Assembly (NCBI RefSeq): GCF_024498135.1
Contig: NZ_JANHOH010000007.1
Location: 124,001 to 188,000, forward strand
Direction of reading: 5' to 3'
DNA length: 64,000 bases
Source of the DNA: Mucilaginibacter aquariorum
GTDB taxonomy: Bacteria > Bacteroidota > Bacteroidia > Sphingobacteriales > Sphingobacteriaceae
Shown here: piece after piece, positions 41,182-49,079 of the stretch
How positions within the stretch are numbered: position 1 is the stretch's first letter
Layout: every line of letters starts with the position of its first letter
The notes under the pieces: generated by a model
Seen by the model: only the letters and a program-made list of their open reading frames with translations
What the model was told of the DNA's origin: nothing
Databases searched by the model: none
Made by a program: the position numbers and the translations under genes

Positions 41182-41314
41182 AAAAGAAGGTGTCGTAAAT
41201 AAGTCTTACTTCGATTGGACGCTGGGGTTGGCGGTTCGAATCCGTCCCCGCAAAGGTAGCTCAATTGGATAGAGCACAGTGCAGATTGGCTTATTGCTTT
41301 TTACCCTTCTTTTT
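41182..41314 (+). ncRNA. Y-RNA-like unit 2 with permuted tRNA-like module
   Basis: About 133 nt closed by AAAAGAAGG/CCTTCTTTT. Signature TGTCGTAA and TTACTTC near the 5' end, ATTGCT near the 3' end. In the middle a T-arm (GGCGG-TTCGAAT-CCGTC) is followed by an acceptor-like CCCGC and then a textbook D-arm GTAGCTCAATTGGATAGAGC. T before D is the permuted order known from YrlA-type Y RNAs. Confidence 0.78.
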
Positions 41315-41330
41315 AAAGAGATTAAAAATA

Positions 41331-41460
41331 TTAAGGTGCCGTAAATGTGCGCTACTTCGTGTCGCCGGTTCGATCCCGGCCTTTGGAAGTAAATACCATT
41401 GTAGCTCAGTTGGTAGAGCAGTTAGCCTTTGGCTCTGCGCATATTGCCCATCGCCCTTAA
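41331..41460 (+). ncRNA. Y-RNA-like unit 3 with permuted tRNA-like module
   Basis: About 130 nt closed by TTAAGG/CCTTAA. Signature GTGCCGTAA and CTACTTC, 3' ATTGCC. T-arm GCCGG-TTCGATC-CCGGC at 41364-41380, then a D-arm TAGCTCAGTTGGTAGAGCA at 41402-41420, again in permuted order. Confidence 0.78.
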
Positions 41461-41465
41461 GAAAT

Positions 41466-41541
41466 AAAGAAGATGCCGTAGGCAAGCGTTACTTCAACCG
41501 GTCACGTTTAACAACACGTTTGCTACCTGTTGCTCTTCTTT
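41466..41541 (+). ncRNA. Y-RNA-like unit 4, minimal form
   Basis: Only 76 nt, closed by AAAGAAGA/TCTTCTTT, with ATGCCGTA, TTACTTC and GTTGCT. The tRNA-like module is missing and is replaced by a short loop (CACGTTTAACAACACG). It may be a Ro-binding-only RNA. Confidence 0.7.
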
Positions 41542-41549
41542 TTGAAATA

Positions 41550-41685
41550 AAAAAGGTGCCGTAAACCTGTGATACATCGGTTAGAACATCCCGGAAGGGA
41601 AGGACGTTGGTTCAAATCCAGCCAGTGATTAATTTCACAAGTAGTTCAGAAAAATAAATCTCACCGGTTGCTTTTCGCCCTTTTT
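41550..41685 (+). ncRNA. Y-RNA-like unit 5
   Basis: About 136 nt closed by AAAAAGG/CCTTTTT. Signature GTGCCGTAA, a variant ATACATC, 3' GTTGCT. T-arm-like GTTGG-TTCAAAT-CCAGC in the centre, followed by a D-arm-like GTAGTTCAGAA. Confidence 0.7.
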
Positions 41686-41696
41686 ATAAAACATAG

Positions 41697-41793
41697 TGAA
41701 AGATGCCGTAGGCGGGTGATACTTCGTCTGGTGAAACCGCGTATGCGGTAGGGTTCGACTCCCATAAGCCACCTACCGCTTGTTGCTCTTTCA
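41697..41793 (+). ncRNA. Y-RNA-like unit 6
   Basis: About 97 nt closed by TGAAAGA/TCTTTCA. Signature ATGCCGTA, ATACTTC, 3' GTTGCT. A T-loop-like GGG-TTCGACT-CCC at about 41751-41763 is followed by ATAAGCCACC, with no D-arm. Confidence 0.7.
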
Positions 41794-41824
41794 TTTATAT
41801 TTTGTAACCTTATATTATTAAATT

Positions 41825-42580
41825 ATGACTAAAACCATCCTTCAAAAGCTGCTCGAATTGGAGCGTACTGAAAATATAAAAATACTTTATGCATGCGAGT
41901 CCGGCAGCAGGGCATGGGGCTTTGCCTCGCCCGATAGCGATTTTGATGTACGCTTTATATACGCCAGACCGGTAAACGATTACCTGGGTATAACAGACAT
42001 ATCCGATAATGTGGGGTTGCCTGTTAACGAGGTGCTGGATATAGGCGGTTGGGATATCAAAAAAGCATTGAAACTATTCCTGAAATCAAATAGCACATTG
42101 TACGAATGGCTGCAATCGCCAATCGTATATCAAGAAGAATCTGCTTTTGCTGATGATCTGCGTAAACTGATGCCTCAATATTTTTCATTGCGATCCGGTG
42201 CAAACCATTATTTATCAATGACACATAATACACTTCGCGATGATCTGCAAACAGAACAGGTAAAGCTAAAGCGCTATTTTTATGCACTTCGCCCGGCATT
42301 AGCTTGTTTATGGATCATTGAAAAGCAGACAGTACCGCCTATGGAGTTTGAGCATTTAAGGGTTATGATAACCGATAGTGCTGTTCAAAATGCAATAGAT
42401 GAACTACTTGAAAGGAAAAAGACAGCCGATGAAAAAGCTTTGATAGCACCTGTCCCAGTACTTAATCAATGGTTAAGTGATACATTTGGCTGGTGCAAAG
42501 AGCGCATACCTACGCTTCCATCCGAAAAGCAGTACCCGAATGAATTGAATAATATCTTCAGAAAGTATATCCAGCCATGA
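41825..42580 (+). CDS. RlaP-type nucleotidyltransferase 1 (RNA-repair-associated, YcgL family)
   Basis: A 251-residue protein. The polymerase-beta-type site is CESGSRAWGFASPDSDFDVR, with Gly27-Ser28 and metal ligands Asp39 and Asp41. The rest is helical, with an ALKLFLKSNSTLYEWLQS segment typical of the RNA repair pathway DNA polymerase beta family (RlaP, COG3541). Members of this family are found with RtcB and Ro60 and are predicted to add nucleotides to, or proofread, damaged RNA ends. It follows the Y-RNA cluster by 31 nt and overlaps the second nucleotidyltransferase gene by 4 nt. Confidence 0.88.
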   Translation: MTKTILQKLLELERTENIKILYACESGSRAWGFASPDSDFDVRFIYARPVNDYLGITDISDNVGLPVNEVLDIGGWDIKKALKLFLKSNSTLYEWLQSPIVYQEESAFADDLRKLMPQYFSLRSGANHYLSMTHNTLRDDLQTEQVKLKRYFYALRPALACLWIIEKQTVPPMEFEHLRVMITDSAVQNAIDELLERKKTADEKALIAPVPVLNQWLSDTFGWCKERIPTLPSEKQYPNELNNIFRKYIQP

Positions 42581-43647
42581 CATACGAACAGTTAAAACAA
42601 CGAAATGAATTGATCCTGCTGGATTGTATCAGCGGCAGCACGGCTTATAATCTCAATGTCGCCGGCTCTGACGTGGATAAGAAAGGGATATTCATCATGC
42701 CTCAAAAGCAATTATACGGATTCGAGCGACAAGATCAGATCGCCAATACAAGCAACGATGAGGTTTACTTTGAGATTGGCCGCTTTCTTGAACTATTAAC
42801 CAAGAATAATCCCAATATACTCGAGCTGTTAAGTACACCAAAAGAGCACGTGTTATTTCGCCACTCTTTAATGGATCTGATCAAGCCGGAGAATTTTCTA
42901 TCGAAACTTTGCATGGATACTTTTGCCGGTTATGCGCAAACACAGATCAAAAAAGCCCGTGGCTTAAACAAGAAGATCAATAAGCCTTTGGATGCTGAGC
43001 GTAAATCGGTGTTGGATTTCTGTTTTGTGATTTATAATAATGGCAGTATCCCATTAAAGGAATGGCTAACTGAACATCGCCTTACACAGGAAGAGTGCGG
43101 CTTGGTTAATCTGGACCATTTTAGGAACGTGTACTTACTATACCATCCAAAGCAGTTACTCCAGGGGCGATTTAAAGGAATCACATCGGGACCTGATGCC
43201 GATGATGTGCAGTTAAGCGCTGTCCCTAAAGGTATAGAAAACAGCGCTGTGATGAATTTTAATAAGGATAGTTATTCGATCTATTGCCGGGAATATAAAG
43301 AATATCAGGAATGGGAAGAAAAGCGGAATGAGCAACGTTACCAAAGCACGCTGTCACATGGCAAAAGCTACGATGCCAAAAATATGATGCATACGTTCCG
43401 GCTTTTGAACATGGCTGAAGAAATCGCACTACAGCAACAAGTGATTGTTAAACGTGATGATCGTGACTTCCTGCTAAAGATCCGCAATGGTGAATTTGAA
43501 TTTGATAACCTGATGCGAATGGTTGAAGAAAAGATGGAACAAATAAAATCAGCTTATGAAAAATCATCGCTACCTGAAAGGCCGGATATTCAAATGTCCG
43601 AAGAGCTGCTGATACAGATTCGGGGACAATTTTATTCGCTAATATAG
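42577..43647 (+). CDS. RlaP-type nucleotidyltransferase 2
   Basis: A 356-residue protein with LDCISGSTAYNLNVAGSDVDKKG near the N-terminus, giving Gly20-Ser21 and Asp32/Asp34 as the nucleotidyltransferase site. It then has FEIGRFLELLTKNNPNILELLSTP, which parallels the first paralogue, and a longer helical C-terminus with HGKSYDAKNMMHTFRLLNMAEE. Two divergent RlaP paralogues in tandem, coupled by a 4-nt overlap, could handle different RNA substrates or act as a complex. Function is family-level inference. Confidence 0.86.
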   Translation: MTYEQLKQRNELILLDCISGSTAYNLNVAGSDVDKKGIFIMPQKQLYGFERQDQIANTSNDEVYFEIGRFLELLTKNNPNILELLSTPKEHVLFRHSLMDLIKPENFLSKLCMDTFAGYAQTQIKKARGLNKKINKPLDAERKSVLDFCFVIYNNGSIPLKEWLTEHRLTQEECGLVNLDHFRNVYLLYHPKQLLQGRFKGITSGPDADDVQLSAVPKGIENSAVMNFNKDSYSIYCREYKEYQEWEEKRNEQRYQSTLSHGKSYDAKNMMHTFRLLNMAEEIALQQQVIVKRDDRDFLLKIRNGEFEFDNLMRMVEEKMEQIKSAYEKSSLPERPDIQMSEELLIQIRGQFYSLI

Positions 43648-43793
43648 CACGTTATTACCCTTTTTAGGGTTCATTTCATCGTAAACGTTTTTAACTAAAA
43701 ACAACAGAATTGGGGGGCACAAATTGTGACCCCCAATAAAAGCGAAACAGACAATTATATTTATTCTTTTAGCCTCGTTACCCGATAAATTTA

Positions 43794-43801
43794 TATTTTT
43801 G
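43794..43801 (+). promoter_or_regulatory. -7 box of the polyamine-type operon
   Basis: TATTTTTG; transcription would start near 43808, which supports the ATG at 43820 over the TTG at 43799. Confidence 0.5.
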
Positions 43802-43819
43802 ATTCGAAGAACCCTATTA

Positions 43820-44173
43820 ATGCCTTATCAACCCGGTCTCCATATTTTAGCAGAGTTTTCTGCAGCTGATATTTCGAGCTTATCCGCGTCAGCACCCTGC
43901 AAAGTATTTTTTGATGATTTGATCGCCGGGTATTCCCTGGCAAAAGTTGGTGAAGTTTACCATGATTTTGAGGGTGCGGGTTTTACCGCAGTGGTTTGTC
44001 TGACAGAATCCCATCTGTCTATCCACACCTGGCCGGAATTTAACCTGGCTACCTTCGATATTTTCCTGTCGAATTACCAAAAAGATAACTCCGAAAAGGT
44101 GAGAGCTATTTATAGTGAGGTGTTACGTTTTTTCGAGGGAACTGAAATTCAAAAAACAGAATTGGTAAGGTGA
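43820..44173 (+). CDS. S-adenosylmethionine decarboxylase family protein
   Basis: A 117-residue proenzyme-type SpeD/SpeH protein. It opens with HILAEFSA and carries the processing site LTESHLSIHTWPE; Ser64 would become the pyruvoyl group after self-cleavage between Glu63 and Ser64. The enzyme decarboxylates SAM to supply the aminopropyl donor for spermidine-like synthesis. It is the first gene of an operon that also contains a membrane-bound aminopropyltransferase-like protein at 45911, so both halves of the polyamine reaction are present. The next gene starts 1 nt after its stop. Confidence 0.9.
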   Translation: MPYQPGLHILAEFSAADISSLSASAPCKVFFDDLIAGYSLAKVGEVYHDFEGAGFTAVVCLTESHLSIHTWPEFNLATFDIFLSNYQKDNSEKVRAIYSEVLRFFEGTEIQKTELVR

Positions 44174-44174
44174 T

Positions 44175-45488
44175 ATGGCGACAATAAACCTAAAATCTTT
44201 TCCTTATTCGGAAGATGTTACCTGCCCAAAATGCAAAAACGTTATTACGCTTTATGACCCCGAGGGAAGCGAGTATTGCGTATGCGCATCCTGTAACTCT
44301 TTTATCCGTTTTATAGCGAATGACACCCCGGTTATCCAAAAAAACGCCCCGCCAATAAAACAACAGCCCGTACTTAAGTTGGGTAGCGTAGGTGTATTTA
44401 ATGGCTATAATTTTAAAGTTATTGGCTATATCGAAAAAAAGGAAAAAGACGCGAGCTATGCCTGGCGCGAGTACATTCTTTACAATTATGAAAAAGGATA
44501 TGCCAATTTTGCCGAATATGATGGCCACTGGACATTTGTTGCCGGTAAAGAGTTTTATCCCAACCTGGATAAGTTAACCGCACGCGACTGGAAATTTATT
44601 GATTACGAAGAAAACGAATACAACCTGTTTAATAAATATACGGCCATAACAACTGCTATTTTAGGTGAATTTGACTGGGATATATTATTCGAGTGGGCCA
44701 AAACATCGGAGTTTGTTGCGCCTCCAAATATTATTTATAAAGAACAGGATAAGCCGGGCACAAAAAGTGCCGATTTTTACCTTGGCCGTTACGCAGAGCC
44801 ATTGGAAATTGCAGAGGCTTTTAAAGCAGATATTAAGCTATTCCCTGAAAAGATTGGGATAGGTGCTAACCAGCCATCGATACATGCTAAAAGATGGTTT
44901 TCAGTTTATAAGTTAACCCCGCTATTGGTGGTTTTGGTGGCCGTTATAGGCTTTATGTCTTTGTACGTTAACCCCCAGCATATGGTGCTGAATAACGATT
45001 TCAATATCGTAAATGATTCGACCAAGGTAAACGAGTTCAAGCCTTTTATTACGCCATCTTTTGAACTTAAAAACAGTTCATCTGCACTTAATTTCCTCAT
45101 TAAGTCTGAAATTGATAACAACTGGCTGGAAGCCACCGTGGTACTGGTTAACGAAAAAGATAACCAAAGCTGGGAGGTAACTGAAAGTATAGAGTACTAC
45201 CATGGATACGAAGACGGCGAGAGCTGGACAGAGGGTTCACAGGAAGCAGAGGTATTATTATCCGGCATACCCGGTGGCAAATATCATTTAAATATTTACC
45301 CGGCGTCGGGAGATATCAGTAATAAAAATATACATATTAGTATTAATGCAAATCCAGTGGTATGGCGCAACGTTTGGGTGACCATTTTACTGCTTTGCCT
45401 GTATCCGTTGTATGCCTGGTACAGGATGCGCAACTATGAAAAGCGGCGTTGGATGAACAGCGATTATTCCCCATATGATACAGACTAA
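44175..45488 (+). CDS. DUF4178 membrane protein
   Basis: A 437-residue protein. The N-terminus has a zinc ribbon (CPKCKNVITLYDPEGSEYCV then CASC). Next comes a DUF4178-type beta-rich domain (about 70-160: LGSVGVFNGYNFKVIGYIE, YILYN, WTFV), a transmembrane helix (about 252-270), an extracytoplasmic beta-sandwich part and a second transmembrane helix near residues 396-416. DUF4178 proteins recur beside polyamine synthesis genes and DUF350 channels-like proteins; their function is unknown. The gene is tightly packed between the SpeD-like gene (1 nt) and a short membrane protein (2 nt). Confidence 0.82.
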   Translation: MATINLKSFPYSEDVTCPKCKNVITLYDPEGSEYCVCASCNSFIRFIANDTPVIQKNAPPIKQQPVLKLGSVGVFNGYNFKVIGYIEKKEKDASYAWREYILYNYEKGYANFAEYDGHWTFVAGKEFYPNLDKLTARDWKFIDYEENEYNLFNKYTAITTAILGEFDWDILFEWAKTSEFVAPPNIIYKEQDKPGTKSADFYLGRYAEPLEIAEAFKADIKLFPEKIGIGANQPSIHAKRWFSVYKLTPLLVVLVAVIGFMSLYVNPQHMVLNNDFNIVNDSTKVNEFKPFITPSFELKNSSSALNFLIKSEIDNNWLEATVVLVNEKDNQSWEVTESIEYYHGYEDGESWTEGSQEAEVLLSGIPGGKYHLNIYPASGDISNKNIHISINANPVVWRNVWVTILLLCLYPLYAWYRMRNYEKRRWMNSDYSPYDTD

Positions 45489-45490
45489 TA

Positions 45491-45667
45491 ATGAAAACAA
45501 TTAAAGCCGCACGTATTTACCTGGTGTTTGCTCTGCTTATTATAGGGTACTATGCTTATGCCGCCCTTAATGGCATAGCCTTTTGGGAAAGCAGCAAAGT
45601 TACCCGCAACACCGAATATAATAACAATAGCCGCGTAAGGGGCGTTCATGCATTTTATCACAAATAA
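45491..45667 (+). CDS. Small single-span membrane protein
   Basis: A 58-residue frame starting 2 nt after the DUF4178 gene and ending 12 nt before the DUF350 gene. It begins MKTIKAARIYLVFALLIIGY, one membrane helix, followed by a polar tail (SSKVTRNTEYNNNSRVRG). The tight spacing within the operon argues that it is real. No family is recognised. Confidence 0.65.
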   Translation: MKTIKAARIYLVFALLIIGYYAYAALNGIAFWESSKVTRNTEYNNNSRVRGVHAFYHK

Positions 45668-45679
45668 ACCCATATTACT

Positions 45680-45904
45680 ATGAGCCTGCACGATTTAATT
45701 AACTTCAAATACATTATCGCTTCGGTATTGTATTCAGTAATAGGTATTCTTATTCTACTGGTATCTTATTGGATAATTGAAAAGATCACTCCCGAAAATT
45801 TGTGGAGAGAGATAGTAGAAAAGCATAACATAGCACTGGCCATTGTTTGCGCCTCGTTTATGATAGCCGTAGCTATTATTATCAGTTCGGCTATACACGG
45901 GTAG
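45680..45904 (+). CDS. DUF350 membrane protein
   Basis: A 74-residue protein with two membrane helices (IIASVLYSVIGILILLVSYWI and IALAIVCASFMIAVAIIISSAI) joined by the charged loop EKITPENLWREIVEKHN. This is the single-repeat form of DUF350 (the E. coli YjfL family has two repeats). It probably works as an oligomer. The DUF350, DUF4178 and spermidine-synthase-like genes repeatedly travel together in bacteria, so they are likely parts of one membrane-associated system. The next gene starts 6 nt later. Confidence 0.88.
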   Translation: MSLHDLINFKYIIASVLYSVIGILILLVSYWIIEKITPENLWREIVEKHNIALAIVCASFMIAVAIIISSAIHG

Positions 45905-45910
45905 GTTGGT

Positions 45911-47419
45911 ATGAACAAAAAACTGCATGCCCTGCTGCTGATATCTGTTTTTGTTGTAGCAACCTGCGGACTGATCTATGAGCTGATTGCGGGCACTTTG
46001 GCCAGTTATCTGCTTGGCGATTCGGTAACACAGTTTAGTACCATTATAGGTGTGTATCTGTTCTCAATGGGGATAGGCTCGTGGGTATCCAAATACTTCG
46101 AAAAAAACATTATCTCGTGGTTTATCCAGTTAGAGATTTTGGTTGGCATTGTGGGTGGCACCAGCTCTACCATACTGTTTTTGGTGTTTGAAAACATCGC
46201 GTCGTTCCGTATCATCCTGTATAGTTTGGTTGGTATTACCGGCATCCTGGTTGGCTTGGAGATACCGCTGCTGATGCGGATATTGAAAGACCGCTATGAG
46301 TTTAAAGACCTGGTATCAAAAGTATTTACGTTTGATTATATAGGGGCATTACTGGCCTCGTTGGTGTTCCCCTTATTGCTGATACCTTATTTAGGGCTGG
46401 TAAAAACCTCCTACCTGGTGGGTATACTCAATGTCGCTGTCGCGCTTATTGTTTGTGTGAGCTTTAAGAAAGAGATAAAGGCGGCCATTTACCTGCAAAC
46501 CAGTGCGGTTATAAGTATACTGGCCCTTTTAGCAGGTTTTGTTTATGCGGGTGTTATTACCAATTTTTCTGAGAGCCTCACCTATGCTGATACCATCATC
46601 TACTCAAAAAGTACACCTTACCAGCGCATTATATTAACCAAAAAAGGCAAGGTGTTGCGCCTGTTTTTAAATGGCAACCTGCAGTTTAGCTCCGATGATG
46701 AATACCGTTACCACGAAGCTTTGGTACATCCGGGTTTGCAGGCTTTGCCAAATGCGCGAAATGTACTGGTAATGGGCGGCGGCGATGGGTTGGCCGTACG
46801 CGAAATACTGAAGTATCCCAATATCCAAAGCGTAACATTGGTGGATCTGGATAAAGGTATGACAGGATTGTTCAAATCAAACCGGATGCTGCTCAGCCTG
46901 AATAAAAGCTCACTACTATCCCCGAAGGTAAAAGTCATAAATGCCGATGCCTTCACCTGGTTGCGGCAGGATAAAAAGAAATTTGATTTTATGGTGATCG
47001 ACTTTCCCGACCCGTCAAACTACTCGGTAGGAAAGCTATACACTAATTCGTTTTATAAACTGGCCAAAGGTGTGCTTGCACCGGGCGGCATTATGGTTAT
47101 ACAGGCAACATCGCCCTATGTGGCGCCAAAATCTTTCTGGACGGTTGATACCACGCTGCGCTCGGTCGGCCTGCATACAATCCCCTACCATAACTACGTA
47201 CCGTCCTTTGGCGAGTGGGGTTACATTATGGCTACGGAAAACCCGGTTTATAAAAAGCCGGCGGTGTTTTTACCGGGTATGCGTTTTGTAACCAAAGAAA
47301 GCCTCGACCTGATGTTTTACTTTCCGAAGGATATGGCTAAAGTAAAAACCGAGGTTAACAAGCTAAACAACCAGGTATTGGTCAAATATTTTGAAGATGA
47401 GTGGTCGTCCGTTTTATAA
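45911..47419 (+). CDS. Membrane-anchored spermidine synthase-like aminopropyltransferase
   Basis: A 502-residue protein. The first 215 residues contain seven hydrophobic helices, and the C-terminal half is a spermidine-synthase-like Rossmann domain. Its motifs are VLVMGGGDGLAVREIL, VTLVDLDKGM, VINADAFTWL and FMVIDFPDPSNYS, covering the decarboxylated-SAM site and the conserved DP.DP-like acidic pair. Such fusions transfer an aminopropyl group at the membrane; the acceptor is not known. It follows DUF350 by 6 nt and its end overlaps the FAD protein gene by 23 nt. Confidence 0.9.
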   Translation: MNKKLHALLLISVFVVATCGLIYELIAGTLASYLLGDSVTQFSTIIGVYLFSMGIGSWVSKYFEKNIISWFIQLEILVGIVGGTSSTILFLVFENIASFRIILYSLVGITGILVGLEIPLLMRILKDRYEFKDLVSKVFTFDYIGALLASLVFPLLLIPYLGLVKTSYLVGILNVAVALIVCVSFKKEIKAAIYLQTSAVISILALLAGFVYAGVITNFSESLTYADTIIYSKSTPYQRIILTKKGKVLRLFLNGNLQFSSDDEYRYHEALVHPGLQALPNARNVLVMGGGDGLAVREILKYPNIQSVTLVDLDKGMTGLFKSNRMLLSLNKSSLLSPKVKVINADAFTWLRQDKKKFDFMVIDFPDPSNYSVGKLYTNSFYKLAKGVLAPGGIMVIQATSPYVAPKSFWTVDTTLRSVGLHTIPYHNYVPSFGEWGYIMATENPVYKKPAVFLPGMRFVTKESLDLMFYFPKDMAKVKTEVNKLNNQVLVKYFEDEWSSVL

Positions 47420-49079
47420 AAGCGCCGGCTTGATAAACGGCTTGGGCCGCCGCTCGTTCCTGTTTAAAGCGGGTTTGGTTACTACAGGTATATTCTTAAA
47501 CGGCTGCATTCGAAAATTGAACCCCAATAGCGCATATAAAAGCATAAAGGGTAACATAAAAGGGCCAAATGCAAAGGCGGGGCATATATTACGGGATAAA
47601 TTGCCGTTACCAACACCAACCGGTATCCGTGAGGTTAAAACATTGATCATTGGCAGTGGTATTTCGGGGCTGTCGGCAGCGCGCTGGTTAAAAAAGCACG
47701 GGCATCATGATTTTGAATTGCTGGAACTGGAAGACCATGTGGGAGGCAATTCGCATTCGGGCCAAAACGGTATCTCGGCATATCCATTGGGCGCACATTA
47801 TATCACCATTGCCAATAATGAAGATACCCTGCTTACCGGTTTCTTGCAGGACTGCGATGTAATTACAGGATTTGAGAATAACCTTCCAGTTTATAATGAA
47901 TATTATTTGTGCTTTGACCCGGAAGAGCGTTTGCTGATTAACGGGCAGTGGCAGGAAGGCATTGTGCCCGATTTCGGCCTGCATGAAAATGATAGAGCGC
48001 AGATTAAAAAGTTTTTCGCGTTGATAGACGAATTAAAAAAAGCAAAAGGCAGCGATGGTAAATATGCTTTTGATATTCCGATAGATAATAGCAGTGCCGA
48101 CGATAGATACCGGGCTTTGGACAGGGTCACATTTAAAGAATACCTGCACCAGCAAAATCTTACATCAGTTTATCTTTTATGGTATTTAAACTATTGCTGT
48201 AAGGATGACTATGGGCAGAAGATAGATAAGGTATCAGCCTGGGCGGGCATCCATTATTTTGCATCGCGCAGGGGTAAGGCGGCCAACGCCGAAAGCAATG
48301 CCGTATTAACCTGGCCGGAAGGTAATGGCTGGTTAACCAAAAAATTAGCTGCTGAAGTGGGCGACCACCTGCGTAAAGGCAACATGTGTTATAGCATCAG
48401 CTATAATCAACAGGGTAAGGTAGTTGCCGGAATTTATGATATAACCAGGGGCACAACAAGCACCATCATCGCTGATAATGTTATTATGGCTACGCCACAA
48501 TTTGTAAACCAGCGGCTATTTAAAGATACAATAAACCGGCCTATAGATTACACCGGCTTAAATTATTCACCATGGTTTATAGCCAACATTACTACTAACC
48601 GCTTGCCGCAGGCAAAAGGCGCCGGCCTTTGCTGGGATAATGTGGCTTATGATACGCCATCCGTAGGGTACGTAAATGCCGGGCAACAAACTGTTAAGCT
48701 GGCCAATGAAAAAAGGGTTTTAACATGGTACCTGCCGCTGTGCGATCATGAACCGCGAGTTGCGCGACTTGCAGCATACACGCGCACCTACGAACAATGG
48801 CTGGACATGATGATGCCAGAGCTGGAATACATGCACCCGGGCATTACTGCTGCTATTGAAAATGTAGAATGCTGGGTTTGGGGCCATGGAATGATATACC
48901 CGGCAGTAAACTATATTTGGGGGCAAAACAGGAAAGCCGCACAACAGCCTATAAATAATAACTTGTTTTTTGCCCATACCGATCTTAGCGGCGTATCTAT
49001 TTTTGAAGAAGCCTTTCACCAGGGCATACATGCCGCCAATCAGGTTTTAGCCGTATATGGAAAACAGCCAAACAAATAA
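47397..49079 (+). CDS. Tat-type, lipid-anchored FAD-dependent amine oxidase-like protein
   Basis: A 560-residue protein from the ATG at 47397. GRRSFLFKAGLVTTGIFLNGC combines a twin-arginine motif and a lipobox cysteine, so a folded, flavin-loaded lipoprotein is probably exported. The dinucleotide-binding motif is LIIGSGISGLSAARWL with the acidic end LLELEDHVGGNSHSG, typical of flavin amine oxidases. The C-terminus HTDLSGVSIFEEAFHQGIHAA is the second FAD-contact region. In this operon it could oxidise a polyamine or its product; that is inference. Confidence 0.86.
   Translation: MSGRPFYKSAGLINGLGRRSFLFKAGLVTTGIFLNGCIRKLNPNSAYKSIKGNIKGPNAKAGHILRDKLPLPTPTGIREVKTLIIGSGISGLSAARWLKKHGHHDFELLELEDHVGGNSHSGQNGISAYPLGAHYITIANNEDTLLTGFLQDCDVITGFENNLPVYNEYYLCFDPEERLLINGQWQEGIVPDFGLHENDRAQIKKFFALIDELKKAKGSDGKYAFDIPIDNSSADDRYRALDRVTFKEYLHQQNLTSVYLLWYLNYCCKDDYGQKIDKVSAWAGIHYFASRRGKAANAESNAVLTWPEGNGWLTKKLAAEVGDHLRKGNMCYSISYNQQGKVVAGIYDITRGTTSTIIADNVIMATPQFVNQRLFKDTINRPIDYTGLNYSPWFIANITTNRLPQAKGAGLCWDNVAYDTPSVGYVNAGQQTVKLANEKRVLTWYLPLCDHEPRVARLAAYTRTYEQWLDMMMPELEYMHPGITAAIENVECWVWGHGMIYPAVNYIWGQNRKAAQQPINNNLFFAHTDLSGVSIFEEAFHQGIHAANQVLAVYGKQPNK

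Noticed and set aside
41255..41276. A possible true tRNA gene because of the D-arm GTAGCTCAATTGGATAGAGC.
   Set aside because: No anticodon arm or T-arm follows; the T-arm precedes it, so it is part of a permuted Y-RNA module.
41291..41485. Minus-strand frame reading RSSAHLRHLNIFNLF within the Y-RNA cluster.
   Set aside because: It runs over the conserved stems and tRNA-like arms of units 2-4; the RNA structure explains the sequence.
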